Positions 12,929 through 26,250 are shown, counted from the stretch's first letter. The stretch is DNA of 64,000 bases from Anoplopoma fimbria (GCF_027596085.1 NC_072458.1:21373814-21437813); one strand, 5' to 3'. Translations and numbers: made by a program. Notes: generated from the sequence alone by a model not told the origin.

Positions 12929-13841
12929 ACAGTGACAGTTTTTTTGTTGTTGAAATCTTTAATTTGGTGAATAATATTGGGAATGGCACTTTCTATTGTA
13001 TGGTGCTACATTTTACCTCCAATACACTGTTTCATATCGAACCGAGTTTGCATTGTTGCTGTGATACTTGATTGCTTATTTGCATGTATTCTGTCTGATG
13101 ACTCATATATTCATGTGGGGTTGAAAAAATATCTCAAACATTACATTGTCGAATGAAACTCCGGTTGGGAACCCAAGAACATCTGCTACACACCATATTA
13201 ATGATTAAATCAACTAATGTTAACGTAATTTATTCCCAACAAGTCCACTCGTAATTCCCCAGATCCACTTTGATTGAACCAATCAGACAGCATCCAATCA
13301 AGTTGCAGGAGAGAACCATATCCACATTTACTTTTTTGCGACTTTTCAAAACTTTACCTAAAATTTTCTTGACAAACAAAATGGAAACACATCTATATAG
13401 TCGGCTTCTCCTCTAAAGTTTCTAATTGTAGGAGCATTCAGTTGATTTATTCAACCCAAGATGTCCTCTTGGGCTCTTTTATGTGATTAAGAAATGTCTC
13501 TAATGTTTAAATAATTTGTGTGCTTGCAGTAAATGGCTGTGATTATCATTTCTGCTCTGACCAGACAGTAAAAATAAATACAATGCTCTTGAATTTGTTC
13601 AGGAAGTTTGTTCAGGAAGTCTGTTCAGGAGTTGCTGTATTTGGGAGAAGGTCAGCAAACTTGCAATATGGTAGTTTCTTAAAATTCTCTACATCACTAA
13701 CACTTATGTCCAAAGACAGAAAATAAACAGCGTGTTAAAGACGCTACAAGAGCTTTTTATTGCAGCTTTTGGCACCCAGCGTTGACACCTTTTGCACAAA
13801 TAAACTGTTCAATCACAGACTTCCTACAACTTGAAAATCTT

Positions 13842-13848
13842 TTATTTT
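13842..13848 (-). terminator. Candidate polyadenylation signal of the GPCR gene
   Basis: TTTATTTT on the plus strand, that is AAAATAAA on the coding strand, about 1.9 kb past the GPCR stop. Other TTTATT words exist nearby (13757, 15084), so the choice is uncertain. Confidence 0.25.
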
Positions 13849-15325
13849 CATATCACAGTTTCTCTATAATCATATTTACAAATTAATACAACATGTGTTC
13901 CAGAAATGTACAACAAAACAAGTAGAAAGGAAAAATCAAAGTGTAACATTGCGAGCTTTATAACATTCAACGTGATGCAGCTGCTACGGAGCACACAGCA
14001 GAACAGAAATACCATAAAACCTAAAGAGCTGAGCTCAAGATAAACAGTCTGATCGCTCATACGTGTATCTCAGTGATCTACAGAGCAGGTCCAGCTGTGT
14101 TTTATGAGTCGGTTGCTAAGGACTGATGTTCATTGTGCTTCTAGGCTTAATTTTATTATCATTTAAATGCATGACTGTCCCATAAAAGCCATAAATGCTC
14201 TGCCCACTTCTGCACAAAGCTTACAATCACACTCTTTAAACCCCTTTGAACATCTCTGATGGTAGCAAACAAAAAATGTGCAGGTAAAACCAAGTAACAG
14301 ATGATTACAAATGGATTTAATGGACAGTTTAAATCCACATGCCCTTCAGTCTGACCGCTGTACACAAGACAGCGCCAAGTTATTACTGTCTTTCCTTTTA
14401 AAAGTCTCACTTCCCCTCTGCCTTCTTTCATTTTCCACCAGACTCACCACAGTTCCACTTTCCATCTGTGACTTTAATCACATGCATCAAAACCCAACTT
14501 TACAGGAAAATCAGTATGTCAACATCCAGCCATTCCGTCTGCTCACTGTAAGGTCCAGGAAATATTTACAAAAGTGAAATTTTCAAATGCACCCAAAAAA
14601 GTAAATAATACTTAAAAAGTCTCAGATTTTAAAGGACCAGACCATGCATGTTTTTTCCTAGTACATACGGATTTCTGAGAGAGAAAGGCACATTTTATAA
14701 CTTGCAGTAATGCAGCTGTGAGCAGAACCTCCTTCTATTAAACCAACTCAAACTAAAAGTAAATTTATTACGTCACATTTGTTTTTGTTTCGTTTGTCTC
14801 GTGACTCACTGTCTTTCCAAAATAAACTTCCAACGTCAGTTAACTTAGTTTTTATGTTATTTACCTAACACAACTTAGTTAGGCTTAGGATAAAATACCT
14901 AAGTTTGTACCGTGAAATAACTACTTTTGTTACGCTAATGTGTTTGTAAAGTTCGGAAGTTACGTAACAAAACTGGGTCTCACATGGGACATGGACAGTG
15001 GTTTCCTTGGTGAAAGTCCTGTTTTTGTTTGACAAAAGACAAACAGGCTCTAGCACTTTTAAAGGACTAATATGTATGCTGTTGTTTATTGCATTAAAGT
15101 GTTTGCATCTGACTGATGGCATCGCATTTGAACACACCAACAGGAACTGGACTGCATGCTGATATTTGTGAGTCAGTTGTGATGGAACATGCATCTAACG
15201 CAAGTTTCAGATCTCTACAATTTCACACATTACTAAAATAAATTGAAATCAAGTGTAAAAATAATCTACTTTATGTACAATGTTACAACAGTGTATGAAC
15301 CAGGCGGCAACCTCCAGGTCTGAAA

Positions 15326-15465
15326 AGTGAATCCAATGCTGAAGTGCCTTAAAACTTGCAATCTTTCTGCTGACCAACAGGGGGTGACTCCTCTGGTTGC
15401 AAAAATAAGTTTGATTGTATAGAAGACTATGAGAAAATGTATCTTTTCTCTGAGTGTTGAATAAA
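15326..15465 (+). repeat. Dispersed repeat family R2, diverged copy
   Basis: Contains CAACAGGGGGTGACTCCTC, then TGTATAGAAGACTATGAGAA, matching the better-preserved copies near 44400 and 59480 with substitutions. It sits downstream of the GPCR stop. Confidence 0.7.
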
Positions 15466-15741
15466 TAAAATATATTAGATGACTCAACTTGAATTATGGG
15501 GACATAATCTTAAACGTATCCAGTAAAAAAAAAAGTATGATTTTGTGGAGATCTGATTTATCCATTTTTAGCTTGTTGTCTTCCTGTCAATCTATGTGTT
15601 AAACCACGGCCACTTCTAAACCATCCAATCATATCTGAGCGATTTGATCTAATTCGCACGCCCAAAAAAGACGATATAACTGCATGAAAGAAACATCAGT
15701 ATGTACCTCAAATGCTCAAAGCTGTGTTCTTGAAGAGAGAC

Positions 15742-18158
15742 TCAAAGGTTGTTGTCTGCCACGACAACAGTTTTGTGTTTCCACGCTCCGCTGTCATCCA
15801 GAGAGTGCTCGTTGGACTGGGTCGTCTGTCCATCAGTGTCGTCCGCCAGAGCCCTCTTGTACACCGCCGCCAGACTCTGCCTGAACCGCCCCCTCATGTC
15901 CAGCCCCATGCAGAAGTACAACAGCGGGTTCACGCAGCTGTTAAAGAAGGCCACACCTGTCGCCAGAGGCTGCCAGATCTTCACCACCGCATTATTACTG
16001 TCTACCATCTTCACCAGCAGGAGGCAGTGGTACGGCGCCCAGCACAGGAAGAAGGCGATGACTAATGAGGCTAGTATGCGGAGGGGGCGGGACTTACCCG
16101 ACAGGCGGGTGCGCCGGATGCCAATTCCCGCCAGAATGTAACAGATGAGGATGACCGTGAAGGGTAACAGGAAGCCGCACAGGAAGCGGATGACGTAGAG
16201 AACCAGTTTGGTGTTGCTGTTGTCCTCCTTCACCTCCAGAGAACACTTGGTGATGTTGTTCTTCACGTAGACCTGGCGGTAGATGAAGTACGGCGTGCTG
16301 AAGATGATAGCGGCGCTCCAGACCAGGACGGCCACCAACCTGGCGGCCCACAGGGTTCGTCGCTGCTTGGTGAAGAAGGGCTTCCAGATGCAGAGCGCTC
16401 GGTCCAGACTGATCACGGCCAACAGGAAGACGGAGCAGAACATGTTGGCGTATTTGAAGAAGCCGTTGAACTTGCAGACGAAGGTGCCGAAGGGCCAGTT
16501 GTTGTTGAGGAGCTTCTTTATGAGGGAGAAGATTCGCGTGAAGCAGAAGATGAGGTCCGCGATGGCCAGATTCACCAACCACACATTGGTGACCTTTGGC
16601 TGCAGAGGAAGAAGAGAAGAAGAAAACAAGGAAAGGGAATAAAGAAGGAACGAGGAGAATTACTTAGTATTACATTTTTAAGTGAAATATGTTTAGTCTT
16701 TGATTACGTTTGCTTTTGATGTTTCTCGTCATTTCTTAAATGAGTCTACGGAAGTTTACGTAGGGCGAAGGTCGTTGAATCAGTTAAAAAAACAACTTGA
16801 TCCCACAGAAATGCATGAAATGACAACAACCTCTTAACGCATTACAAGGTGATGGCCCATAACATTTTATAATTACGCATTGGCACCATGGAAACAATTT
16901 ACATTATGTTTAAGCAACAAAAACATTTATTTAGGTTTAGGGGAAAATGTCACAAATGCAGACCAATCGAGGCTCCACGATTCTCCGTTCTTATTGGCTG
17001 TGGGAGGTGGAACGTCCCTGTGTTTCGTCTTCTATCAATGTCCCTGCGTGTGACGTTCGGTGGAGGAGTACAGCTTCCCATCAACGGCTCTGTTTTCGCC
17101 CTTAATAACTCTACAACATTTTGGGACACTATCGACGGTTTCCTGTTTTTTTTACAAAATATAATCAAGTACTTTGTTGCCTTAGATAAAGAACGAATTA
17201 CATGCAATCATATTTTTATTTGCTGTACTCTAATGCTAGGGCTAATTAGCTCTACCCTGCAATGTGCAAACATGGCTGCTTGTTTCCGTTCATTCTACAT
17301 CGATCATCAGCTGTGAGCTTCAGCCTCAGTCTAATACGTAGCTAACACATAAATATCCAAGAACCCTCTACATAGTTCTCTTTTTTAAATCAGTTGGAGA
17401 TTTAAAGTGCAATGGAGACAGAGGTTTGCTATCCACAGCTGAAGAAATCAGTTCTTTTGGTTTTGAGATTAACAGGCACCGAGTTGGTTTGCAAAAAGCA
17501 GAAATGAGTTTGCTATTTGTCACATTTTGCATATCACTCTCCTAATTAAAAAAAAAACACTGCTTCTATATTTTAACAGCTTTCTTCCTGAATCACACAT
17601 CTGTGAAGCACGGATAAATGTGTTGTGTCACACCACAGAAACAATGTTTTATCAGGCCAAATTTGAATGATTGGCTAAATCTGGTAAATAAAATTAGGTT
17701 GCAAAATAGTGAAAAAACATAAAATAACTCAATTGTGCATAGACTTTCCAAATGTTATCGGACCAAATTGATCAAATTCTGATAGTAAAACAGGTCATTT
17801 CCAAGGTTATTTAAATTTTGAACATTTTATCCACTGTTAAATAGCCACCAGAGACCGACATGGCTGGACAGAGAGTAAAACTTCATGAATTATTTGACCA
17901 GAATGCCAGAAGGCCAATGCACCAAAGATAAGGACAAAGAGCTTCAGAGTAATACATATTTTTCTCTATTTCTAACTCATCCACCTTGAGCTTGAATCCG
18001 GCGACCCAGATCACCATGGAGTTCCCCGTAATGCCGAGCACGATGGTCAGACTGTAGAGGACGATGGAGACGTTGTCCATGATGGCGGCGATGTCCATCG
18101 TTGTCGCCTGGTCATTCTCGGAAAGCTTGAGGATGGGAAGGGAGGCGTTGAGAGACAT
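15742..18158 (-). CDS. Chemoattractant GPCR, formyl-peptide / chemerin receptor-like
   Basis: Class A, Gi-type leukocyte chemoattractant receptor family, by resemblance. Coding exons: 18158-17985 (58 residues, extracellular N-terminus and TM1, ending GFKLK) and 16599-15742 (285 residues, from PKVTNVW to the stop). The junction is AAG|gtggat and ctgcag|CCA, phase 0, total 343 residues, normal for the family. Visible landmarks: N-glycosylation sites NAS and NVS; the TM1 word GNSMVIWVAGF; the paired Cys of GTFVC and TKC; DRA in place of DRY/DRC; CWAPYH in TM6; NPLLY in TM7. KSRPLRIL and AFFNSC recall FPRs, whereas CWAPYH and PLAT recall CMKLR1, so the exact ortholog is open. A splice acceptor sits seven bases before the ATG (intron ends at 18166), so at least one untranslated exon lies further upstream. 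No damage was seen. Confidence 0.9.
16600..17984 (-). other. GPCR intron in the first intracellular loop
   Basis: A 1385-bp intron dividing TM1 from the rest of the receptor. It includes repeat-like sequence around 16740-17060. Reading frames inside it show no family resemblance. Confidence 0.8.
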
Positions 18159-18309
18159 TGTTTGGCTGGAAAAAAGGAAATCAAAATGTTAAGCTTCTGA
18201 TCTTATACCTCCAGTTTCTAACAGACAACGAGGAAAGAAATGTATCAAGGCGACGTGAGCTATGTTTTTTTAAACATGACAGAATAAAGAAAGATCACAT
18301 GCAAAATCT

Positions 18310-18625
18310 ACCACGATCTGACACTCGTCTCCTTTATTGCTAATCATCTTCATCTCTGGCGTTTACATAATTCTTGCGAAACCCTCTTTGAGTGAGTCGT
18401 CAGTTTCACAAATGATTGCATGCTTATCTGATGAAACAAAGTTTGCAAAGTTCTCAATGCATGTGCAACATTTAAAAACCTTGCTCTTTGAAAAGAAAAG
18501 GAAATAATTCCTACTGTCTAGCATGTAAAAGGGACTTCATATTGATCATTTACAACATTTAAAAATTTTGCACTTCAAAATTAAATTGTATTTTTTTTTT
18601 TTGCTCTCCTTTTACACGTTTCACA
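18310..18625. repeat. Duplicated block, copy A
   Basis: Matches 20057-20335 in the same orientation. Shared words include ATCTGACACTCGTCT, TGCTTATCTGATGAAAC, CAAAGTTCTCAATGCATG and CTGTCTAGCATGTAAAAGGG, followed by a T-rich stretch and TTTCAC(A/T)CTTGCA. Copy A has a roughly 50-base insertion after its first segment relative to copy B. Confidence 0.85.
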
Positions 18626-19234
18626 CTTGCAAAAAAAAATCGATGTCAATTAAATCAGCTGAAAACACAAAATTACAGCTTCCCAAATCATAACAACACA
18701 GTGTTTTTTTCCAAGTTTGTCAATGATCTGTTTTGATCTAAACACTTTTTATTTTTATCTTAAATTTATTTATTTGGACGCAAGATGAAAGCTGGTGAGC
18801 TTGCTTCATCCAACAGATCATTAGAATATCCTATTTCTATGGTAAACTATTCAACATCTTCATTACAAAGAAAACTCCCCGTGTTTCCTTCCTGTTTTAT
18901 CTCTTCAAGCAGCGCAATGAGGACGGGTTAAAGGGCAACCAAAGATGGTCTAAAAAGTGTTTGAACGCAGCATGGGTTTGGGTCACTTCCTGTTTTACTT
19001 TCGTGCCAAAAACACTCAAGACTTTCACTATATCACAATGTGCAAGAAACACTTCTCTCTAACGAGCAAACTGTTTTAGTCACAAGAGTAAATCTGCAAA
19101 TGATGCTATAAAAATAGACATTAGATGTACAGTACAGTATGAAACTGTGTGTGTGCGTGACAAGTCAGATATAACCAACTGAGTCATTGTGCTTCCGTGT
19201 CTCTAGATATGCCAAAATGATGCTATATTTATGT

Positions 19235-19239
<5 letters not shown>

Positions 19240-19266
<27 letters not shown>
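19240..19266. repeat. (GT)n microsatellite
   Basis: Perfect GT array of about 13 units in the GPCR-Siglec gap. Confidence 0.9.
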
Positions 19267-19269
<3 letters not shown>

Positions 19270-19536
19270 GGCTTAAAAAGCATTCATGGGTGTGTGCTAT
19301 TGATCTGTTCACACTATTTAATGTTCCCTGGTACTTTTACTGCAACTCAGACAACCGATGAACCTTTTGCGTAATTGTTGAACTCCAACTCCAAAACCTC
19401 CACGACAGTTTAATAACATATCTCTGTAACATCTCAGGTCTAACATTTGTAATTTGCATTCTTACTAAAAAAGATAAATATCAGTTTTGTCTCTGTGTGT
19501 CCAACAAACGCAGCTTTATCTTAAACAGCAGCAACA

Positions 19537-19580
19537 GCCATACTGGTATTGATACCAGCCATACTGGTATTGATACCAGA
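19537..19580. repeat. Tandem pair of palindromic 21-mers
   Basis: The unit AGCCATACTGGTATTGATACC occurs twice head to tail (the second ends at 19578). Each contains the inverted repeat TGGTAT-TG-ATACCA. Confidence 0.85.
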
Positions 19581-20056
19581 TTGTGTCACCACAATAGAGT
19601 AGAAAAAGTGCGAGATGCGATCATCTTTACGGGTGTATAGTTGAGATAAAAATGAAGGCAGGGTTTGAAGATGGCTGTGGTTTCTGCAGGTGCATCAGAT
19701 GTAGAGGGGTATGACTTTACACCGGATTTGCCGTCGAGGCTGGTTGCAAGATGGTCTCGCGTTTTTAAGTATCAACTTAATATGCAAGATAAATACAGTT
19801 TCACCATCAAAGTGCAAAGCAGAGGACGTTACAGTTCATATGACCGCACTGATGACTGGTATGAGAAGCTAGTTGCATAATTATACAACTGAGCAGGAAG
19901 TTTTCCAATCGATGTCAATCACTTAAACGGATGAGACAAAATCGTTTTTTAAACTAGCCGCTGAATAAAGTTAGATAAAAATGTAAGATATACCACACAC
20001 TTTGGTTTATGTGAAAAGAAAATACGTCATGTATATGATTCACGATAACAGTGTTT

Positions 20057-20335
20057 ACCACAATCTGACACTCGTCTTGTCTTTTGCTTTGGGGTTCATG
20101 CTTATCTGATGAAACTGATGCTCAAGCAGACATGGTGCAAAGTTCTCAATGCATGTCCAACATTTAAAAACCTTGCTCTTTAAAAACAAAAGGGAATAAT
20201 TCTTACTGTCTAGCATGTAAAAGGGACTTCATATTGATCATTTACAACATTTTAAAAATTTGTGATAATAATTTACAGCATTTACAATATTTAAACATTT
20301 GCTTTCCTTTTTCACGTTTCACTCTTGCACTGCGG
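20057..20335. repeat. Duplicated block, copy B
   Basis: Second copy of the block at 18310-18625, same orientation, about 1.7 kb away. It has an extra CTCAAGCAGACATGG insertion relative to copy A and is not flanked by any obvious transposon end. Confidence 0.85.
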
Positions 20336-21589
20336 TTTACCAGCAGCAAAGGAAAAAAAAAGAAAATCGTGCAACAACTCAACTTCTCAAGAAATGACAC
20401 GGAGAGAAACTGAGTGAGGCTCGTTGAGCTCTGATTAGCCATAGGTGATTCTATTTCTTTAATAAGTGCGTGCGAAACAGACTCGGTTTGTGCACCAACA
20501 TATTTTAAATGCTTGGCTGTCAACACTCATGATCCTGAGACAGGTAGTAATCATACTGTGAAACACGATAATTACAATAATCCACTGCATGAAATAATAA
20601 GTATGTGCGTGCAGGAGGTGGATCAAACACTTACAGAAAGTCTGAGTAATGATTTGTATTTGTTTACCCTTTGCTGGCGACATCTATCTGTTAAAGTTAT
20701 GGCTTTTTGTTTTCATTTATTATTTTCCTCACGTTTTGATTCAGACATTGCAGGACATTTAAACAAAATAAAATGATGCTTGCACAATATTTGGCACCTG
20801 TGATAAGTTTGTGATGATAACAAAGAAGAAGTTTCTCGTCTTTAATGCACAACAGTTAGAAAAATTCATATAGTTCTCAGGCTTCCTCCAACAACGCTCA
20901 TACGAATATGTTTAGTCACACACAAAATATATATATAATCTAAGATAAAAAAGTAGCACAGAAGTTAAAGGAATATAAAATATAAAATATAGTAATAGAT
21001 ATTTGATAAATCATATTTTAGTTTTTTATATTAGCAGTCATGTTGACTCATCAAGCATCACAGATGTAATTGATCAGGTGATTGTCACTTCTCAATGGAA
21101 CATTTTGTTATTTACGAGCTTCTAAAACTCACTTACATGGAACGCTGCCGCCGTTAATGTCATTCATTCCACCTGTGCTTTTCCTGCTTTCACAAGTCAG
21201 AATATCTGCAGTGAGAAGTCTGTTCAGACTTGTGACACGCTGAACATGTTCCTTACGTTCAGCCACATAAGGTTGCACTCGTGATGTTTATGTTTTTAAT
21301 TAAGATGAAAATGAAGATGATGAGCTGTTTCATTTTCAGGGTCCTGATATTTTGCCTACTCTGGGACACTTAAATAAAAAAAATACTGTTATTGTTACGA
21401 GAACAGGCTGGTGTCATCCAGCATTTGTAGCTATACCTACAAAATAAATAATGCAACATTATTTCGTATGTTATCCACGTAATCATGAAAGTATAGAGAA
21501 TACAAGAGCCCAAACAGGGCCCTTGGTAGTGGAGGTGGTTGGTCAATAAAGAAAGTTACAGGAGACATGTGTTCGTTCTCCGTGTGAAA

Positions 21590-21960
21590 CGAGAAGTCAC
21601 TGTTAATTTATTAGTCACGTAACTTGCGTAATGTAGTTACGTTACTTCCGTGTTTATTTTAACCCAAATGACGATCCTTTCAAAAACATAACCGAGTAGT
21701 TTTGTTGCCAAAACCTAAATAAGTATTTCACAACGTTTTCCTAAACCTCACTTAGTATTTCACCGCCTTTTTCTAAACCAAACTAAGTTGTTTTCCTGTG
21801 AAGACAGATGATTATTTTGATAAGACCGTATGCATATAAGGAGCAGAAACTGATAATTGTTGCTCGATTTTTTGCGGAAAACGCACTAAAATGAGGAATA
21901 ACTTTTTACCAATATATCAAACAAACACACTTGTGAAGAAGATACGTTGAACAAGTAACA
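21590..21960. repeat. Dispersed repeat, matching 57595-57780
   Basis: Shares with the 57.6-kb copy AACTAAGTTGTTTTCCTGTGAAGAC-type words, CATATAAxGAGCAGAAA(C/T)TGA, AAATGAGGA(A/G)TAACTTTT and ATCAAACAAAC in the same order. Confidence 0.7.
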
Positions 21961-24018
21961 TCTGTGCTTTTGCTACGATGAAAACACAAAGATGTCCGCT
22001 GAGCAAAAGGAGTTGAAAAAGGCGGAAGTAACTTTTTGTGAATAAAATAAAATAAAAGAAGAAAACTGTGATGAACAGTTGGAATCTTTCATGTACAATA
22101 TATAGTAATTTAATAAAAAAATATGTAAGAAATGTAACAATCGATGGTATAATTATGTGTAAAGCAAACCAACACAGAGAATTATCATCAGACTCTTTAG
22201 CCCGTGATGTGCTGTTTAGAGGTCGAGGTCATTTCCTGTCTTTCTTAAGGTCACGTTATATTTCTGGGTCCGACTAGCGAGGCCAGCAACGTTTTAACTT
22301 ATCAAACACATCGCTACTTCACAGCTCAGTGTTTACGCATCACTTCCTGTCCACCAGAGGATGATTCCCACAAAGAACGACCACACAAGGGATTTTTTCT
22401 CCCAGCAGATGTGCATGTTCAAATTAAACGGGCGAAGAAACGAATTAGACTGTGTCACTGTTGTTTTGGTTGTTGGCATTAGATTTTGGCATGATGCATC
22501 ACTGTTCTGGGCAAGTCGAGAGGAAGCAGAACAAAATACCACAGAAGGAAAAACACATTTATGAGCCCACCGCTGCTCATTAAACAGCAGTTCACCACGA
22601 ACACTGTTTCTATTCTGATTCTCAGTCCGCTCCAGACAACCACGAAGCTCCAACCGCTGTGTGGGCTACATCAGTCACTGCGCTGTGGTGGGAACTAATC
22701 AAGTTAGTTAGAACTAATCGTAAGTTTAACATTACAATAACTCTCCCACTGTCTGCAAGAGTATTATGTAAACATTGAATTAGCAGTCAAATGTATCACA
22801 AGTAATTTGTTCGTGCAAAATTTCGCAAATCAAAATTGAAAAAGAAAGACATATAACGACGTTCACACTCACACAAGAGAAAATAAAGCAGATTTAGTCT
22901 TTGTTGTGGTGGAAAGAAGAAATGGTCTGAACCCAATAAAGATTTCCTGTTCTGAACCATTTTAGACTTTTCACACCAACAAGCCACAGATTTGTTTTGC
23001 TTGCAGCTCCGGCCAAAAGAACCAAAGACCTCACTGCTTCAATGTTTGAAAAATGACAACTTTAACTTCACAAACACAGAGAGTGTTTTGAAGAGGTCAT
23101 GGATAAATTTAACCATGATTGTTGTGTGCTTTCTCTCATTTCAATGACTTTTTTCTTAATCGTAAATCAGCTTCTAACTACATGTTGACAATATGGTCAT
23201 CTAAACGCTGATGAAATAGTTCCATGTGACCAACAACTTGATGTCTGTTGACCTTCTGACCTGATCGGCCTGGAGGTCGGGACCCCCTGAAGGGCTCACA
23301 AGATAAATCTGAGATAGAAAATAAAGGACATAAAGAAAAAGAAATTCATTGCTGATGTTTTTTCTAAAATGGGGTAAAAGTTTGGTCTTTTCAAGCCACT
23401 AAAAGCTACAAAAAAAAAGAGAAGGAAACAACTTTTTTTTTGTTAGCTGTTTTCTGAAAAAGCAAAACACAACAATAATATATAATATTACAAATATTTT
23501 CAAGTATTATTTTCCAGCATCTACCTGACCCAGAAGTGGACGTAGTCACTGTCACTGTTGGTATTTTGCAACCAGAAGTAATAATGATTAAGTGATAAAG
23601 AAGAGTGAATCGACATGACAACGACCTTTTTAAGAAAAGCTTAAAAAAAGAATTCATTCATTATTTTACACACAGTGCATTTTCCCTTCTCAGTGATAGG
23701 ATAACGTGTAAAGGTGATGGACTCTTGCTGCACACTTTCATCACAAACACGCGTTAGCTTCAGATACTAGTCAAAATATAATTGCACCATTCTTCCGCTA
23801 CATTATACATGTGTGTTTATTATTTCCGAGCTACATCACCTTTATCAGTCAAAAGTCAACGATGTTTGATCTGCGACAGACAGGATCGGAAAAGCAGACT
23901 GATATCCAATTGTGCAGTTTGATGGCAGGCAAAAATGTTCACCACCTCTTCCTCAGATTATGTTTACATATCATCTGCTTCAGTCTCAGTGGTCAGAGAC
24001 AGAAGAGGAGACGCCTCT

Positions 24019-24139
<121 letters not shown>

Positions 24140-24230
24140 TCATGCACAGTGAAGTTCCTCAGTACCTCTGTTACTTCAAGCGGTTTTGCTGCCAAAAGCC
24201 GGACATGAGTGTGTGTGTGTGTGAACCCTC

Positions 24231-24231
24231 T

Positions 24232-24311
<80 letters not shown>
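24231..24311. repeat. (CT)n followed by (CA)n compound microsatellite
   Basis: About 13 CT units, then CCCC, then about 25 CA units. Confidence 0.97.
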
Positions 24312-24315
<4 letters not shown>

Positions 24316-24430
24316 CCCTTCCTCTTTCTCTTTCTCTCTCTTTTTTTGTCATGTGTGTCTGGCTGCATCTTCCTGTCTGAATGCTTCTCGTTTCCTTCGC
24401 ACAGTCACACTCACTCTGTCTCCTTGTATT

Positions 24431-24518
24431 ACACGCACACACACACATAAACACACACACACACATAAACACACACACACATAAACACACACACACATAA
24501 ACAACACACACACATAAA
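24431..24518. repeat. (CA)n interrupted by TAAA, higher-order array
   Basis: Blocks of 5-6 CA units separated by TAAA, repeated about five times, giving a period of roughly 16-20 bases. Confidence 0.9.
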
Positions 24519-26250
24519 CATGTGGATGACCGTCTTGCGTTAAATATACAAAGACAGAGAGCCAATCAGCTTCCTCTCAGCAGGGCCGATGACCTTGTGT
24601 TATTAAAACAGATAAATCAAGATAATCTTCATTATTCTACAAGGAAAACATTGTGCTGCATGTTGGACTTTGATGAAGTTTTTAAAGTAGAAGTGCTTTC
24701 ATATTGATTGCAACCTAATGTTCTGTTCCCACACATCATAAACTTTTCATTGCTGTTGACAGTAAACAGTCATATAGGCTTCCAGGAATAGAAAGTAAAG
24801 AAGAAGAAAGAAAGCACAGAGGGGCAGCACTGCTGGTGCAACTCTGGAGTAATAACAACAAAAGAGAAACAAATAAAGAGCAAAAGTAAAAGTGTTAGAT
24901 TTTTGGTTATTTTTCATTCTCAGTTTCAGCTGTTTCTGTCAATCAACATGAATGCAGATCAATTCCTGGATGTTCCTTTTAAAAAATAAATGAATCACAA
25001 GCCCTGAAGTGCACAACGTGATGCCCCAGAAAACAGAGGGAGTTACTGCAACCTTAAGTGGGTCATTAACGGTTTCCATTCACATTAAATAAACCACCTG
25101 CCTCCAAGAAATGTTTCAATGTTCCTCCTTCTTTCGTTGTCCCCTCGGCCAATCGGGTCACTCTAAACAGAGCACATGACCTCCTGATGTTGCAAAAAGA
25201 TCACGACAAAAATGTTGATATTACAAAGAGAGGAAGTCATTCAACAAACAACAGCATGTCAGATATCCCATATTACAGAAGAGACATGTTTAGTATCACC
25301 TTATATTTCAAGATTTCTGGACAAATCTCTACTAATTCAAAAGCATGGTTTCTACTTATGATTAAAGATTAAAATAAGAAATGTATTAACTCTAGAAGGC
25401 TCTATACATTCTACAAGATGTGCACATTTATAGTACAAACACTGTTGATGTGTTTGTGTGTGTGAGAGTTACAATTATGATTTTTGGGGGATTAGGGTGA
25501 AGATTAAAGTGTATAGATAAAGATTATAGTAAGAGTTTGTGTGTTTAAGTGCTGGACGGAGGAATGCATTATGTCATTTATAGCCCTCATAAGTATTTAA
25601 TCATAGACATTTGGTCGGGGTTGGGGTTATGCACACAGAAATATAGATCCCCATCAGTCGATATGTCTCCGAATGCTGCACTCTGGCAGCTCAAACACAG
25701 GCCTGCAAACATCTAATTCAGCTGCTTGTGCTGCCCTCTAGTGGTAGAAAGTGGAGTTGCTTTATTATGATTTTAAAGCCTTGCTATATATTGAATATGT
25801 GTGTGCAGAAATTAATACGCTCACCTTTAGTGGTCAAGATTTCAGCATCCACCACAAAACAATGGAGGATAATGGAATTTTGCTTTTGTTTGTGACCAAT
25901 AACCTGCAAAGCTCTCTGGCATTCACATTATCTGTGGTTATACTTTGTGTTTAGTTGGAAAACATTATCATAATCAGCTTAACTAACAGTATGAACATTG
26001 TGAACATCATATTTGTAAACGTCAACATTGACAGTGTTGTCAGTGTGAGTGTGTTAGCATCAATTCTGTTAGCATAACTGTGGCTAAGTACAACCACTAG
26101 CTGTAGATATATATATACACAGTGTTTTAAATGATAATAATATTACAAAATAACCCTTTTCAAAATAATGAAAGATTTTTGCCTTTGTGAAAGTTTTGTC
26201 CCCTATTGCTAATCTTCCGGTTCTAAAGTTTACACTCTTTTTTCCTGCAG

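Larger units (their letters stand above)
12058..15741. other. Convergent intergenic region (3' UTRs of chs1 and the GPCR)
   Basis: The two genes end towards each other here. chs1 has AATAAA at 12923-12928, about 870 bases after its stop. On the minus strand an AATAAA lies near 13842-13848, a possible end for a GPCR 3' UTR of about 1.9 kb. Repeat-derived stretches occur at about 14830-15030 (matching 11340-11600) and 15326-15465 (a diverged copy of the family at 44372-44640). No further gene was seen. Confidence 0.6.

Noticed and set aside
15749..16642. Plus-strand frames of 117-130 codons opposite the GPCR
   Set aside because: Antisense shadows of the GC-rich receptor exon; no family resemblance and no splice context.
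16888..17316. 142-codon plus-strand frame in the GPCR intron
   Set aside because: Overlaps repeat-like sequence, has biased composition and shows no recognisable motif.
19665..19880. 71-codon frame with a globular-looking composition
   Set aside because: Single short frame without splice partners or homology I can recognise.
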